A DNA stretch of 64,000 bases from an uncultured Flavobacteriaceae bacterium (lineage in GTDB: Bacteria > Bacteroidota > Bacteroidia > Flavobacteriales > Flavobacteriaceae): contig CANMSH010000005.1 in assembly GCA_947500525.1 (NCBI GenBank), forward strand, positions 62,001 to 126,000. The letters run 5' to 3'. The position numbers and the translations under genes were made by a program. A model generated the notes under the pieces. That model made no database searches and had not been told where the DNA came from. It saw only the letters and a program-made list of their open reading frames with translations. Every line of letters starts with the position of its first letter. Position 1 is the stretch's first letter. Below are positions 42,826-52,171 of this stretch, one piece after another.

Positions 42826-45800
42826 ATGAAAAAAGTAATATCATATTTCATTAAATATCATGTCGCTGTTAATGTGATAATATTAGCCTTTTTTGTCTTT
42901 GGTATTTTAGGGGCTTTATCAATGAAGTCCTCCTTTTTACCGTTGGTAGATTCTCAACTAATTAGTATCAGCTTGGCATATCCTGGGGCATCACCGTCAG
43001 AAATGGAAGAAGGTGTTGTCTTAAAAATTGAAGACAATTTAAAAGGAATTGTAGGCGTTGAAAGAGTTACCTCAGTCTCTCAAGAAAATTCGGCTCGGGT
43101 TAATGTTGAAGTTGAAAAAGGGAAAAACATCGATGTTGTATTATCTGATGTGAAAAATGCCGTAGATCGTGTACCATCTTTTCCTTCAGGAATGGAACCT
43201 CCTGTTATTGCAAAGATTGAAAGCATTCGACCTACAATTAGCTTTACTATAAGTGGAGACAACCTACCCTTAAAAACTATAAAGCAATACGCTAGAGTTG
43301 TAGAGAATGATTTGCGTAATGTTCCTGGAATTTCGCAAGTAGCGCTATCTGGATTTCCTGAAGAAGAGATTGAGATTGCGGTAAGAGAAAATGATTTGCG
43401 GGCCTTTAATATGTCTTTTACCGAAGTTGCTAATGCAGTGCGAAACTCAAACATATTAATTACTGGAGGTAATATTAAAACAGAAGCTGAAGACTACCTA
43501 ATACGAGCCAGTAATCGCTCTTATTATGGTGATGAGTTACTCAACCTTATTGTTAGAACAGAAGATTCGGGTAATATCATCCGATTGAAAGACATTGCAA
43601 ACGTAACAGATACCTGGTCTGAAACTCCGGATCGGATTTTTTATAATAATAATCTAGCCATTGATGTAACTGTAAGTAATACCAATAATGAGGATCTTAT
43701 TTCTGCGGCAGACAACATTAAAGAGTATGTCGATAAGTTCAATCAAGAATACGACAACGTGAATATCAATATTTCTAGTGATCGTTCGATAGTACTTAAC
43801 CAACGTACTGAGTTATTGATATGGAATGGTTTGATAGGTATCTTATTAGTTTTGTTCTTTTTGGCGTTATTTTTAAACGTTCGATTGGCATTATGGGTAG
43901 CTGCCGGTTTACCGATTGCCTTTTTAGGAATGTTCATCTTTGCGGGTCAATTTGGTGTTACGATTAATGTATTATCTCTTTTTGGTATGATTATCGTTAT
44001 CGGTATTTTGGTCGATGATGGTATTGTTATTGGTGAAAATATCTACCATCATTATTATGATAAGGGCAAGTCTAAAATTAGAGCTGCTATCGATGGAACT
44101 ATGGAAGTCATACCTCCAATTGTTTCGGCTATTTTAACTACTATAATTGCTTTTGCTACCTTCTTTTTCTTAGACGGTAGAATTGGAAGTTTCTTCGGCG
44201 AAGTATCTACAGTCGTTTTATTAACCCTAAGTGTTTCTTTAATTGAAGCTTTAATAATACTTCCTGCGCATATTGCACATTCAAAAGCACTCTCGAAAAA
44301 AGATAGGAAACGAAATAAAGTAGATGCATTTTTTACTAAAGTCAATGAAAAAGCAGACCGTTTTCTCGTCAAAGTAAGAGATAAAATTTACATGCCCTTT
44401 TTAAGATTCTCTTTAAACTATAAGATTTTCATTTTCTCACTATTAGTAGCATTATTTGTTTTGAGTATTGGTACGATTAGAGGTGGTATTGTAAGAACAA
44501 CGTTCTTCCCTTTTATTAGTAGCGACCGCGTGCAAATTACCTTGAAAATGCCTCAAGGTACAAACGAGAAAATTACCGATTCTATCATCTCTTCTATAGA
44601 AGAAAAGGTATGGCTGGTAAACAAAGATTTTACAGAAAGACAGACCGACAATCAACAAGTAGTACAAAACATTATTAAAAGAGTGGGGCCCGGTACCGCC
44701 AACGCTACTTTGACAGTTAATTTATTACCTGGTGAGTTAAGAGATTTCTCTTCTCCAGAAATCACTGGAGCTATTCGAGAAAAGACGGGTAAAGTTTATG
44801 GAGTTGAAAGTTTGGTTTTTGGGTCTGGAGGAAATTTTGGAGGAAGTCCAATAGCAGTTTCTTTATTAGGTAATAATATTACCGAACTAAAAGCAGCAAA
44901 ACAAGCTTTAAAAGCCGAGCTAGAGAAAAATCCTTTGGTAAAGGATATTACAGATAACGATCCTGCCGGTATCAAAGAAGTAAAGATTAAACTGAAAGAT
45001 AATGCCTATCTCTTAGGCTTAAACTTGCAATCGGTTATGAGTCAAGTACGAAACGGTTTTTTTGGTTTTCAGGCACAACGGTTTCAACGAGGACAAGATG
45101 AAATAAAAGTTTGGGTTCGATACACCAAAGAAAATAGGTCTTCGATAAAGAATTTAGATGATATGCGTCTCATAACGCCAAGTGGTTCAAGAATACCGCT
45201 ATCCGAAATAGCGACTTATGAAATTGCCCGTGGAGATATAACGATTAACCATTTAAATGGGAAACGTGAAATTCAGATATCGGCCGACATGAAAAGTCAG
45301 AAAGAGAGTCCTACAGAAGTTATGGACGACCTTAAAGAGAATATTATGCCCGAAATTATCTCTAAATATTCATCGGTAACACCACTTTTTGAAGGGCAAA
45401 ATAGAGAAGCGAAAAAGGCATCAGATTCTGTGAAGTTGGTGGCTCCTATAATTCTCCTATTAATTTATATCACTATTGCATTCACGTTCAGATCATATAG
45501 TCAACCAATATTATTAATAATAATGGTACCCTTTAGTATGATTGGTGTTGTGATGGGGCATTATTTACATGGTATTAATATTAGTATCTTTTCTTGGTTA
45601 GGAATTATTGCCTTAATAGGAATCATGGTAAACGACGGGCTCGTATTAATTGGCAAGTTCAATAACTTCTTGAAGGAAGGAATGCGCTATGAAGAAGCGT
45701 TGATACAAGCCGGTAAATCTCGTTTTAGAGCAATCTTTTTAACTTCATTAACGACTATCGCTGGTCTTGCACCCTTGATGCTAGAAACAAGTAGACAAGC

Positions 45801-46086
45801 TCAATTTTTAATTCCGATGGCTATTTCTATTTCGTATGGTATTGCTATTGCTACGGTGCTCACACTAATCATGTTACCTTTGTTACTCTCTGTTTCAAAT
45901 CAAGTGAAAGTAGGTTTCAAATGGTTAAGAACTGGTAATAGTGTTACTCCTGAAGAAGTAGAAAGAGCGATTATCGAATTAAACAGTGAAAATGAAAACT
46001 TGGATACAGAAATGAGTCGACTGCTCTCAAAAGAGGAAATAAAACAACTACTCCTTGAAATAAAAAATGATCATGATGGACTATAG
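42826..46086 (+). CDS. RND-family efflux pump
   Basis: A 1086-residue inner-membrane proton/drug antiporter with the two-fold repeat of RND pumps. Features are an N-terminal helix, a large porter loop (SISLAYPGASPSEMEEGVV), and central helices around 330-480 with the proton-relay pair in GILVDDGIVIGENI. A second loop follows (RVQITLKMPQGTNEKITDSI), then the C-terminal helix bundle with GIIALIGIMVNDGLVLIGKF. The DD motif supports active transport. Substrate class (drug, detergent, metal) is not resolvable. The TolC-like gene starts within its last 20 bases. Confidence 0.95.
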   Translation: MKKVISYFIKYHVAVNVIILAFFVFGILGALSMKSSFLPLVDSQLISISLAYPGASPSEMEEGVVLKIEDNLKGIVGVERVTSVSQENSARVNVEVEKGKNIDVVLSDVKNAVDRVPSFPSGMEPPVIAKIESIRPTISFTISGDNLPLKTIKQYARVVENDLRNVPGISQVALSGFPEEEIEIAVRENDLRAFNMSFTEVANAVRNSNILITGGNIKTEAEDYLIRASNRSYYGDELLNLIVRTEDSGNIIRLKDIANVTDTWSETPDRIFYNNNLAIDVTVSNTNNEDLISAADNIKEYVDKFNQEYDNVNINISSDRSIVLNQRTELLIWNGLIGILLVLFFLALFLNVRLALWVAAGLPIAFLGMFIFAGQFGVTINVLSLFGMIIVIGILVDDGIVIGENIYHHYYDKGKSKIRAAIDGTMEVIPPIVSAILTTIIAFATFFFLDGRIGSFFGEVSTVVLLTLSVSLIEALIILPAHIAHSKALSKKDRKRNKVDAFFTKVNEKADRFLVKVRDKIYMPFLRFSLNYKIFIFSLLVALFVLSIGTIRGGIVRTTFFPFISSDRVQITLKMPQGTNEKITDSIISSIEEKVWLVNKDFTERQTDNQQVVQNIIKRVGPGTANATLTVNLLPGELRDFSSPEITGAIREKTGKVYGVESLVFGSGGNFGGSPIAVSLLGNNITELKAAKQALKAELEKNPLVKDITDNDPAGIKEVKIKLKDNAYLLGLNLQSVMSQVRNGFFGFQAQRFQRGQDEIKVWVRYTKENRSSIKNLDDMRLITPSGSRIPLSEIATYEIARGDITINHLNGKREIQISADMKSQKESPTEVMDDLKENIMPEIISKYSSVTPLFEGQNREAKKASDSVKLVAPIILLLIYITIAFTFRSYSQPILLIIMVPFSMIGVVMGHYLHGINISIFSWLGIIALIGIMVNDGLVLIGKFNNFLKEGMRYEEALIQAGKSRFRAIFLTSLTTIAGLAPLMLETSRQAQFLIPMAISISYGIAIATVLTLIMLPLLLSVSNQVKVGFKWLRTGNSVTPEEVERAIIELNSENENLDTEMSRLLSKEEIKQLLLEIKNDHDGL

Positions 46087-47404
46087 CAAATACATCTTAT
46101 GGACCGTTTTGTGCATAGCGTTCACATCGACACATGCCCAAACGATAGAAAAAACACTTTCGAAACAAGAAGCCTTGAAAATTGCCTTAGAAAATAACTA
46201 TGGTATTCAAATTTCGAATAACAATAAAAAGATTGCGGAAAATAACAAAAGTTTATTGAATACTGGTTACCTCCCTACCCTTACCGGTAATGCTGGAGCT
46301 GTTTATAATTTAGATAATACTGAGGCCACTTTTTCTAATGGAAATACAACCAGTTTAGAAGGCGCCGAAAGCAATCGCTATAATGCATCAGTAAGCTTAA
46401 ATTATACCTTGTTCGACGGACTTGGTAGACGCTACAACTATAAACAATTAAAAGAACAATATAATCTCTCCGAATTACAAGCTAGAGAGACTATTGAAAA
46501 TACTGTTTTACAATTATTTAGCGTGTATTATAATGTAGCCAAATTGTCTGAGGACGTCGCAGTGCTTCAGCAGAATTTAAAAATTTCGCAAGATCGTTTA
46601 GAACGCGTAAATTATCAATTTGACTATGGTCAAAACACAAAATTGGCTGTTTTAAATGCCGAAGTAGATGTGAATAATGATAGTATCAATTTACTAAACA
46701 CAGCGCAATTATTAGCAAATTCAAAACGTGACTTGTATGTAGTTCTTGGTAAAAATGAACTTCCAAATTTTAACGTTGACACACTAGTAACCTTTAATCT
46801 TCAACCCACAAGAGATGAGTTGTACAAAAAAGTAAGCTCAAATAATGTTACTTTACAACAATTAGAAAAGAACATTTTGATTAGTGATTTTCAATTAAAA
46901 TCTAATAAATCAGGTTATTTACCGTCTATTGGACTGACTGGAACCTACGGATGGAACAAAAATAATAACAATGCAGCCGCGTTTGTGGCTACCTCAACAA
47001 ATACAGGACTGTCTGGTGGTATCAATTTAAGTTGGAATATTTTCAATGGTGGAAGAAATAGAACCCAAGTTCAAAACGCAAAAATTAATTTAAACAATCA
47101 ACAATTACAAAAGAAACAAATAGAACTTCAAGTTTCTCGAGACTTTAACAATGCCTGGGAAGATTATCAAACGAAACTGTTCGTTCTGCAAACGCAGAAA
47201 AAAAATGTGCAAACAAACACTAATAATTTTAACAGAACTGAAGAACGTTTTAAACTAGGGCAAATAACTTCTATCGAATTTAGGCAAGCTCAATTAAATC
47301 TAATCAATGCCATCAATGCCAAGAATGGAGCCAAATATGAAGCAAAATTGGCTGAATTGCAATTGCTTCAGCTAAGTGGCGATTTATTGAATAGCACGTA
47401 TTAA
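46067..47404 (+). CDS. TolC-family outer-membrane efflux channel
   Basis: A 445-residue outer-membrane factor. The signal (ILWTVLCIAFTSTHA) is followed by the two-repeat TolC pattern: LSKQEALKIALENNYGIQIS early, KQEALK-type repeats later, and LFSVYYNVAKLSEDVAVLQQ coiled coils. It ends ALAELQLLQLSGDLL-like. It completes the tripartite pump with the previous two genes. Several ATGs (46067, 46073, 46076) are close together; I use 46067, which overlaps the pump gene by 20 bases. Confidence 0.92.
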   Translation: MIMMDYSKYILWTVLCIAFTSTHAQTIEKTLSKQEALKIALENNYGIQISNNNKKIAENNKSLLNTGYLPTLTGNAGAVYNLDNTEATFSNGNTTSLEGAESNRYNASVSLNYTLFDGLGRRYNYKQLKEQYNLSELQARETIENTVLQLFSVYYNVAKLSEDVAVLQQNLKISQDRLERVNYQFDYGQNTKLAVLNAEVDVNNDSINLLNTAQLLANSKRDLYVVLGKNELPNFNVDTLVTFNLQPTRDELYKKVSSNNVTLQQLEKNILISDFQLKSNKSGYLPSIGLTGTYGWNKNNNNAAAFVATSTNTGLSGGINLSWNIFNGGRNRTQVQNAKINLNNQQLQKKQIELQVSRDFNNAWEDYQTKLFVLQTQKKNVQTNTNNFNRTEERFKLGQITSIEFRQAQLNLINAINAKNGAKYEAKLAELQLLQLSGDLLNSTY

Positions 47405-47427
47405 GTTTATTTACTACTTTTACTTAC

Positions 47428-47907
47428 ATGAAGAAATTCATTTTATATATACTGCCAATTGCTCTATATGTGGTCGCCTGTAGTGAACCCAGTCAACTTG
47501 ATTTAGTTGTTGATTCAGAAGATTCGGCGAAAGCGTCCATTGTAAGTGTTTCGGCTAGTGGTGATGAAAAGAGCTATACTTTTAACGTTGGTATAGAAAG
47601 TTCAGAAACTGGTTGTGCTCAATATGCCGACTGGTGGGAAGTAATTTCTGAAGATGGTACTTTGATTTACCGACGGATTTTAGCCCACAGTCATGTGAAT
47701 GAGCAACCTTTTGTTAGAAGTGGTGGTACGATAGATATTACTGAAGGCCAAATTGTTATTATTCGAGCGCATATGAACACGAGTGGTTATGGTACTGATG
47801 TTTTTAAAGGCTCTGTTTCGCAAGGATTTACAAAAACAACCCTCACCTCTAATTTCGCAAATGACTTAGCTAATCAAGCGCCATTACCTAATGGATGTGC
47901 CTTTTAA
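47428..47907 (+). CDS. Lipoprotein of unknown function after the efflux operon
   Basis: A 159-residue protein with a lipobox (YVVACSE, Cys at about residue 18). The mature part contains SFTFNVGIESSETGCAQYAD-like text with a conserved WWEVISEDGTLIYRR block and HVNEQPFVRSGG. It lies 23 bases after tolC and 22 bases before the molybdoenzyme, so it may be co-transcribed with either. It may be a species-variable periplasmic lipoprotein; the function is not recognisable. Confidence 0.6.
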   Translation: MKKFILYILPIALYVVACSEPSQLDLVVDSEDSAKASIVSVSASGDEKSYTFNVGIESSETGCAQYADWWEVISEDGTLIYRRILAHSHVNEQPFVRSGGTIDITEGQIVIIRAHMNTSGYGTDVFKGSVSQGFTKTTLTSNFANDLANQAPLPNGCAF

Positions 47908-47929
47908 CATCACAATAGTTTAAGATACC

Positions 47930-49150
47930 TTGAAAAGACGCAGCTTCATAAAAAAGACATCTTTGAGTACGATTACCGCACTTGTTGGTGCTGAAATTGT
48001 TTTTGGGCATTTACTCCCGGAGGGATATACTCCTTTAGCCTTGCAAGAAAAAGATCCTTTTAACCTATTCAAAAAAGATAAGGAAATGCGCGTATTGAAT
48101 GATCGTCCTTGGAATATGGAGGCTCAAGCTCATTTATTAGATGACGACATTACGCCAAATGAATTCATGTTTATTAGAAATAATGGATTCATCCCAAAAA
48201 ATATAGACGTAAATACGTGGAATTTAACCATTAAGGGAGAATCTGTGAAAGAAGAGAAAACATATTCTTTGGCGGCGCTAAAATCAAAATTTAAACAGTA
48301 TACCTATCAATTAACCTTAGAATGCGGTGGCAATGGGCGTAGTGAATTTAATCCTCCCGCCAAAGGAAATCAATGGACAATCGGTGCAATATCATGTGCC
48401 AATTGGACAGGGATTAGATTAAGAGATATCTTGAAAGATGTTGGTATAAAAGATGATGCAATTTATATTGGTTATCACAGTGCAGATACACATTTAACTG
48501 GAGACAAAAGCAAAGCACCAATATCTAGAGGAGTACCTATATCTAAAGCGTTGCAAGATGAAACTATCTTAGCTTTCAAAATGAACGGTGAAGATATTCC
48601 TATTGCACATGGTTATCCGTTACGATTAGTTGCAGGAGGTTGGCCCGCTTCGGCATCTGGAAAGTGGATTACCAGTATTAGTATTAGAAATAAAGTCCAT
48701 GACGGAGCAAAAATGAAAGGCTCTTCGTATCGCGTGCCTTGTAAACCCGTTGCTCCTGGAACTAAAGTGAAAGATGAAGACATGTGCATCATAGAATCTA
48801 TGCCTATAAAATCTTTGATTACATATCCTAAAACGGGTGCCCTCATAAAACAAGGTGAAAAACTAACTATTAGGGGCCATGCATGGGCCGGTGAGTTAGA
48901 AGTCAGCGAAGTAGAATACTCTATAGACTATGGTTCGACTTGGACCAGTTGTAATTTAAAAAAGGCATCGAACAGGCTTGCTTGGCAACATTTTTCGGCA
49001 ACCGTTACCTTACCGAGTAAAGGATATTTTGAAGTGTGGGCAAGAGCTACTGATTCTAATGGAAAATCACAACCTATGCTCTTACCTGGATGGAATCCGA
49101 AGGGGTATTTAAACAATGCTTGTCATAGAATTGCTATTAAAGTAGTATAA
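47930..49150 (+). CDS. Sulfite dehydrogenase-like molybdopterin oxidoreductase (SorA-like)
   Basis: A 406-residue periplasmic molybdoenzyme. It starts with TTG and a twin-arginine signal KRRSFIKKTS, so it is folded in the cytosol and exported by Tat. The sulfite-oxidase-fold domain contains the molybdenum-ligand Cys132 in LTLECGGNGRSEF. RGVPISKAL and HGYPLRLVAGGWP are substrate-region blocks. A dimerisation domain (GHAWAGELEVSEVEYSIDYG) completes it. A monohaem cytochrome follows after 5 bases, matching the SorA/SorB pair. Substrate assignment to sulfite is inference. Confidence 0.86.
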   Translation: MKRRSFIKKTSLSTITALVGAEIVFGHLLPEGYTPLALQEKDPFNLFKKDKEMRVLNDRPWNMEAQAHLLDDDITPNEFMFIRNNGFIPKNIDVNTWNLTIKGESVKEEKTYSLAALKSKFKQYTYQLTLECGGNGRSEFNPPAKGNQWTIGAISCANWTGIRLRDILKDVGIKDDAIYIGYHSADTHLTGDKSKAPISRGVPISKALQDETILAFKMNGEDIPIAHGYPLRLVAGGWPASASGKWITSISIRNKVHDGAKMKGSSYRVPCKPVAPGTKVKDEDMCIIESMPIKSLITYPKTGALIKQGEKLTIRGHAWAGELEVSEVEYSIDYGSTWTSCNLKKASNRLAWQHFSATVTLPSKGYFEVWARATDSNGKSQPMLLPGWNPKGYLNNACHRIAIKVV

Positions 49151-49155
49151 TACGA

Positions 49156-49575
49156 ATGAGACAAAAACTTATATTTTCCGTCTTACTTTTAATCCTTGTG
49201 ATCGGTTTGTTTTTTTTGATTCTTCGCAATACTCAAAGTACAACATCTAATTATCAAAAAATTGAAACATCAACCGATACGACCGCAATAGAAAACGGTG
49301 TTCATATTAATACTGGTTTGATCGAAGCTGAAGGACTTCATTTAGTTATTGCCCATTGTACGAGTTGTCATTCTGCCAAACTAATTACACAAAACAGATT
49401 GTCTAAAGAAGGTTGGCAAGAAACGATCAAATGGATGCAAGAGACTCAAAATTTATGGGATCTTGGCAATGATGAAGAAGCTGTTGTAAACTATCTTGCC
49501 AAAAATTACGCACCAACAGATATAGGCAGAAGAGCCAGCTTAAAAAATATTGAATGGTATTCTCTTAAAGATTAA
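49156..49575 (+). CDS. Monohaem cytochrome c, SorB-like electron acceptor
   Basis: A 139-residue exported c-type cytochrome with an N-terminal helix (ILVIGLFFLILRN), which may anchor it, and the haem motif C68-TS-C71-H72. Met94 in IKWMQETQNLW is the likely distal ligand. The SxKxxWxETIKWMQ pattern and size match SorB-like subunits that take electrons from the molybdoenzyme. It lies 5 bases after the SorA-like gene. Confidence 0.86.
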   Translation: MRQKLIFSVLLLILVIGLFFLILRNTQSTTSNYQKIETSTDTTAIENGVHINTGLIEAEGLHLVIAHCTSCHSAKLITQNRLSKEGWQETIKWMQETQNLWDLGNDEEAVVNYLAKNYAPTDIGRRASLKNIEWYSLKD

Positions 49576-49580
49576 CTGTT

Positions 49581-49763
49581 ATGTTTGAACATTTCTTTCA
49601 ATGCCCATATTGCTGGGAGACCATTTCGATGCTCCTAGACACTTCAATTTCTCATACCAGTTATGTTGAAGATTGTGAAGTTTGTTGTCGCCCCATTCAA
49701 ATTAGGTTCTCATTTAGGAATCAGGAATTGACCGCATTTGACGCGAGTGATATAGAACAGTAA
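49581..49763 (+). CDS. CPXCG-motif cysteine-rich small protein
   Basis: A 60-residue protein with C8-PY-C11 and C32-EV-C35-C36. This matches the small Cys_rich_CPXG (CPXCG) family, a probable zinc ribbon. The motif reads CPYC instead of CPxCG, with W in place of G. It lies 5 bases after the SorB-like gene and may be co-transcribed by position alone. The function is unknown. Confidence 0.8.
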   Translation: MFEHFFQCPYCWETISMLLDTSISHTSYVEDCEVCCRPIQIRFSFRNQELTAFDASDIEQ

Positions 49764-49772
49764 AATTACCGT

Positions 49773-50822
49773 TTAAAGTACTTCATGAATTTCTTCAAAC
49801 CATGATGTTAAGTTCCCTGCATTCGTATTTAAAGCCCTATTATTACCTCCATATGGTCCATATTTCTTTTGATCAGTAACCGAAAAAAGACCTATGACCG
49901 GTGTATTCGTCGCCGCGGCAAGATGCATAATTCCGCTATCGGCTCCTATAAACAACGCAGTGTTTTCTATTAAAGAAGAAATCTCTCGGATATCTTTACA
50001 ATAAAAAGTAGGTGCTTCGAAAGCTATTTGTGAAACGTTTTCAATAGGCAATACCTCAAGAATAGCATAATTTGGGTATTCTATCTTCAATTTTTCATAA
50101 AAACTCGACCACCAATCTGGACTATAACATTTTCTCCCCGTAGCGAACGTAAAAATTGCAATTGTCTCTTTTTTAGGGTCTATAATATCGTCTAACATTT
50201 TCTTACCGTTGGTAATTTCATCCTGCAATAATGCTAAACTAATTTTAGGCATACTAGATGACTGGTATTCGAAACCAACTAATTTTAAATAATCTCTTAA
50301 ATTGTAAATACAATTTTTAGCAATATGGGCTCGATCTGTTAATTGTACTTCCTCTTCTTTGATAAAACCATCATATACTTTAAACTGTGATTTTGCCGTT
50401 TTCGTCAATAGTTTCCCTGACGAAGAATCTTTTACAGCATTGATTACTAGATCATAGGTTCTATCTCGAACAGAGAACCACACCTTGATATAGTTTAATA
50501 ACTCTTTAAAGGGCTTTCTAGGTAATATGATAAGTCTGTCTACATGTTCAAAGTTTTCGAACACTTGCAAAGCCATATTTCCTTTTACTACAATATCAAT
50601 TTTACAGTTTGGAAAAATCGCTATTACTTCCTGAATCAAAGGCGTTATCAAGAGCAAATTACCCAATCGTTGGTTTGGTCTACAGATGAGCACATGTTTT
50701 ACATCTAGCTTTTCGCCATTCTTTTTTGATGCTCTTTTAAAATGAGATTTTCCTATACTTCCTGTCACCCATTTCATGATGACTCTCTTTATATTGTTTG
50801 AGCGTTTCTTAAAAGTCTTCAA
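49773..50822 (-). CDS. Glycosyltransferase family 9 (heptosyltransferase-like)
   Basis: A 349-residue GT-B glycosyltransferase of the ADP-heptose type. The N-terminal half has VLICRPNQRLGNLLLITPLI. The C-terminal half has ETIAIFTFATGRKCYSPDWW, then LFIGADSGIMHLAAATNTPV and IGLFSVTDQKKYGPYG, the donor-binding block. It probably builds lipopolysaccharide core or another glycan. The protein is very basic at the N-terminus. It is convergent with the CPXCG gene by 9 bases. Confidence 0.88.
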   Translation of the reverse strand: MKTFKKRSNNIKRVIMKWVTGSIGKSHFKRASKKNGEKLDVKHVLICRPNQRLGNLLLITPLIQEVIAIFPNCKIDIVVKGNMALQVFENFEHVDRLIILPRKPFKELLNYIKVWFSVRDRTYDLVINAVKDSSSGKLLTKTAKSQFKVYDGFIKEEEVQLTDRAHIAKNCIYNLRDYLKLVGFEYQSSSMPKISLALLQDEITNGKKMLDDIIDPKKETIAIFTFATGRKCYSPDWWSSFYEKLKIEYPNYAILEVLPIENVSQIAFEAPTFYCKDIREISSLIENTALFIGADSGIMHLAAATNTPVIGLFSVTDQKKYGPYGGNNRALNTNAGNLTSWFEEIHEVL

Positions 50823-50867
50823 AATAATTTTATGAAATTTTGCATGAATTGGTAACTATTTTTGATC

Positions 50868-52031
50868 TTATACTAATGTTACTAAGGCCTTTTTTAGCGC
50901 ATGTTCTACATCATTCATAATATCTTGAGTGCTTTCTATACCAACAGAAAATCGTAGTAAGTTATCAGAAATACCGACCTCAGCTCTTTGCTCAGCAGTC
51001 AACAAAGCGTGTGATGTAGCAGAGGGTAATAAAATTGTGGATTCTACACCCGCCAAGCTCATTGAAGGTTTTATAAGTTGTAACTCTTTCTGAAACTGTA
51101 CCGCATCATATTCATTAGTAAGTTCAAAAGAGAGCATGCCTCCAAAGCCATGCATTTGTGATTTAGCAATTGCATGCTGTGGGTGACTCGTTAGCCCTGG
51201 ATAATATACTTTAGAAACAGCAGCATGAGCATCTAAAAATTCAGCAATTTCTTGCGCATTCGAATTGTGTTTGTCTACTCGTACTCCCAACGTTTTTATA
51301 CTTCTCTCTAACAAATAACACATAAAATCACTTAAACTCCCTCCTATATTTTTTGCTTTTTGCCAGATTCTTTCAATGTGTTCTTCAGATGCGGCGACAG
51401 CACCGGCACAAATATCACTATGCCCACCGAGATATTTTGTGGCAGAATGAAGAGAAATATCAATCCCCAAATCCAAAGGTCTTTGATTAATAGGAGATGC
51501 AAACGTATTATCAATCATAGAGATCAATCCGTGTTTTTTTGCTACCAACGCCACTTTTTTAATATCCGTAATTGTCAACAACGGATTTGAAGGTGTTTCT
51601 AAATATAGCACCTTCGTATTCGATTTGATTTTATTCTCAAAATCACTTGCTTCTACCCCATCAGTAAATGAATATTCAATACCCATTTTTTCGAATTCTT
51701 CGACAATTAAATTGAAAGTTCCTCCATAAATCTCATTTTGCAAAACTATATGATCACCATGATTTAAGAAAGCAAACAAGGCCGTACTTATTGCTGCCAT
51801 TCCTGAAGCAAACGGCAAGGCCACTTCGGCATGTTCTAAAGCTGCTATTTTTTTACCAACAGCATCTTGATTGGGTGTATTAAAGTATCTTGGATATCTC
51901 TTTACATCTACATCCATATAAGCATACGAACTTGCCATGTATATTGGCGAAACTGCTCCTCCAAATTGCTCATCTTTTATCTCTCCTGTATGGGTACAAA
52001 TGGTATGTACACCCAACTTATTTTTTGCCAT
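50868..52031 (-). CDS. PLP-dependent trans-sulfuration enzyme (cystathionine gamma-synthase/methionine gamma-lyase family)
   Basis: A 387-residue Cys/Met-metabolism enzyme. The PLP lysine is in SLHSATKYLGGHSDICAGAV. SMAAISTAL-type GMAAISTALFAF and LYLETPSNPLL are the cofactor-binding blocks, and RFSVGIE is near the C-terminus. The family includes cystathionine gamma-synthase, beta- and gamma-lyase and methionine gamma-lyase; the exact reaction is not decidable from the sequence. ATG 52031 (MAKNKLGVHT) is preferred over an upstream ATG at 52043. It stands as a single gene. Confidence 0.9.
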   Translation of the reverse strand: MAKNKLGVHTICTHTGEIKDEQFGGAVSPIYMASSYAYMDVDVKRYPRYFNTPNQDAVGKKIAALEHAEVALPFASGMAAISTALFAFLNHGDHIVLQNEIYGGTFNLIVEEFEKMGIEYSFTDGVEASDFENKIKSNTKVLYLETPSNPLLTITDIKKVALVAKKHGLISMIDNTFASPINQRPLDLGIDISLHSATKYLGGHSDICAGAVAASEEHIERIWQKAKNIGGSLSDFMCYLLERSIKTLGVRVDKHNSNAQEIAEFLDAHAAVSKVYYPGLTSHPQHAIAKSQMHGFGGMLSFELTNEYDAVQFQKELQLIKPSMSLAGVESTILLPSATSHALLTAEQRAEVGISDNLLRFSVGIESTQDIMNDVEHALKKALVTLV

Positions 52032-52171
52032 GGTTATTGTCATTTATATAGAGCTCTAAAATACAAAACATTCGACAACAAGTATCTCTATTATCAAAAT
52101 TAAACACAATTGTGAAAAGAAGTAAAATTCTTATGCTCTTGGATGTATAACAAGATTGATTTTAATATCTC

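Noticed and set aside
43080-44372. Open frames on the minus strand inside the RND pump gene
   Set aside because: They lie wholly within a well-supported pump gene on the other strand and have no recognisable domain.
48613-48853. Two overlapping minus-strand frames within the SorA-like gene
   Set aside because: Mutually overlapping shadows of the real coding strand.
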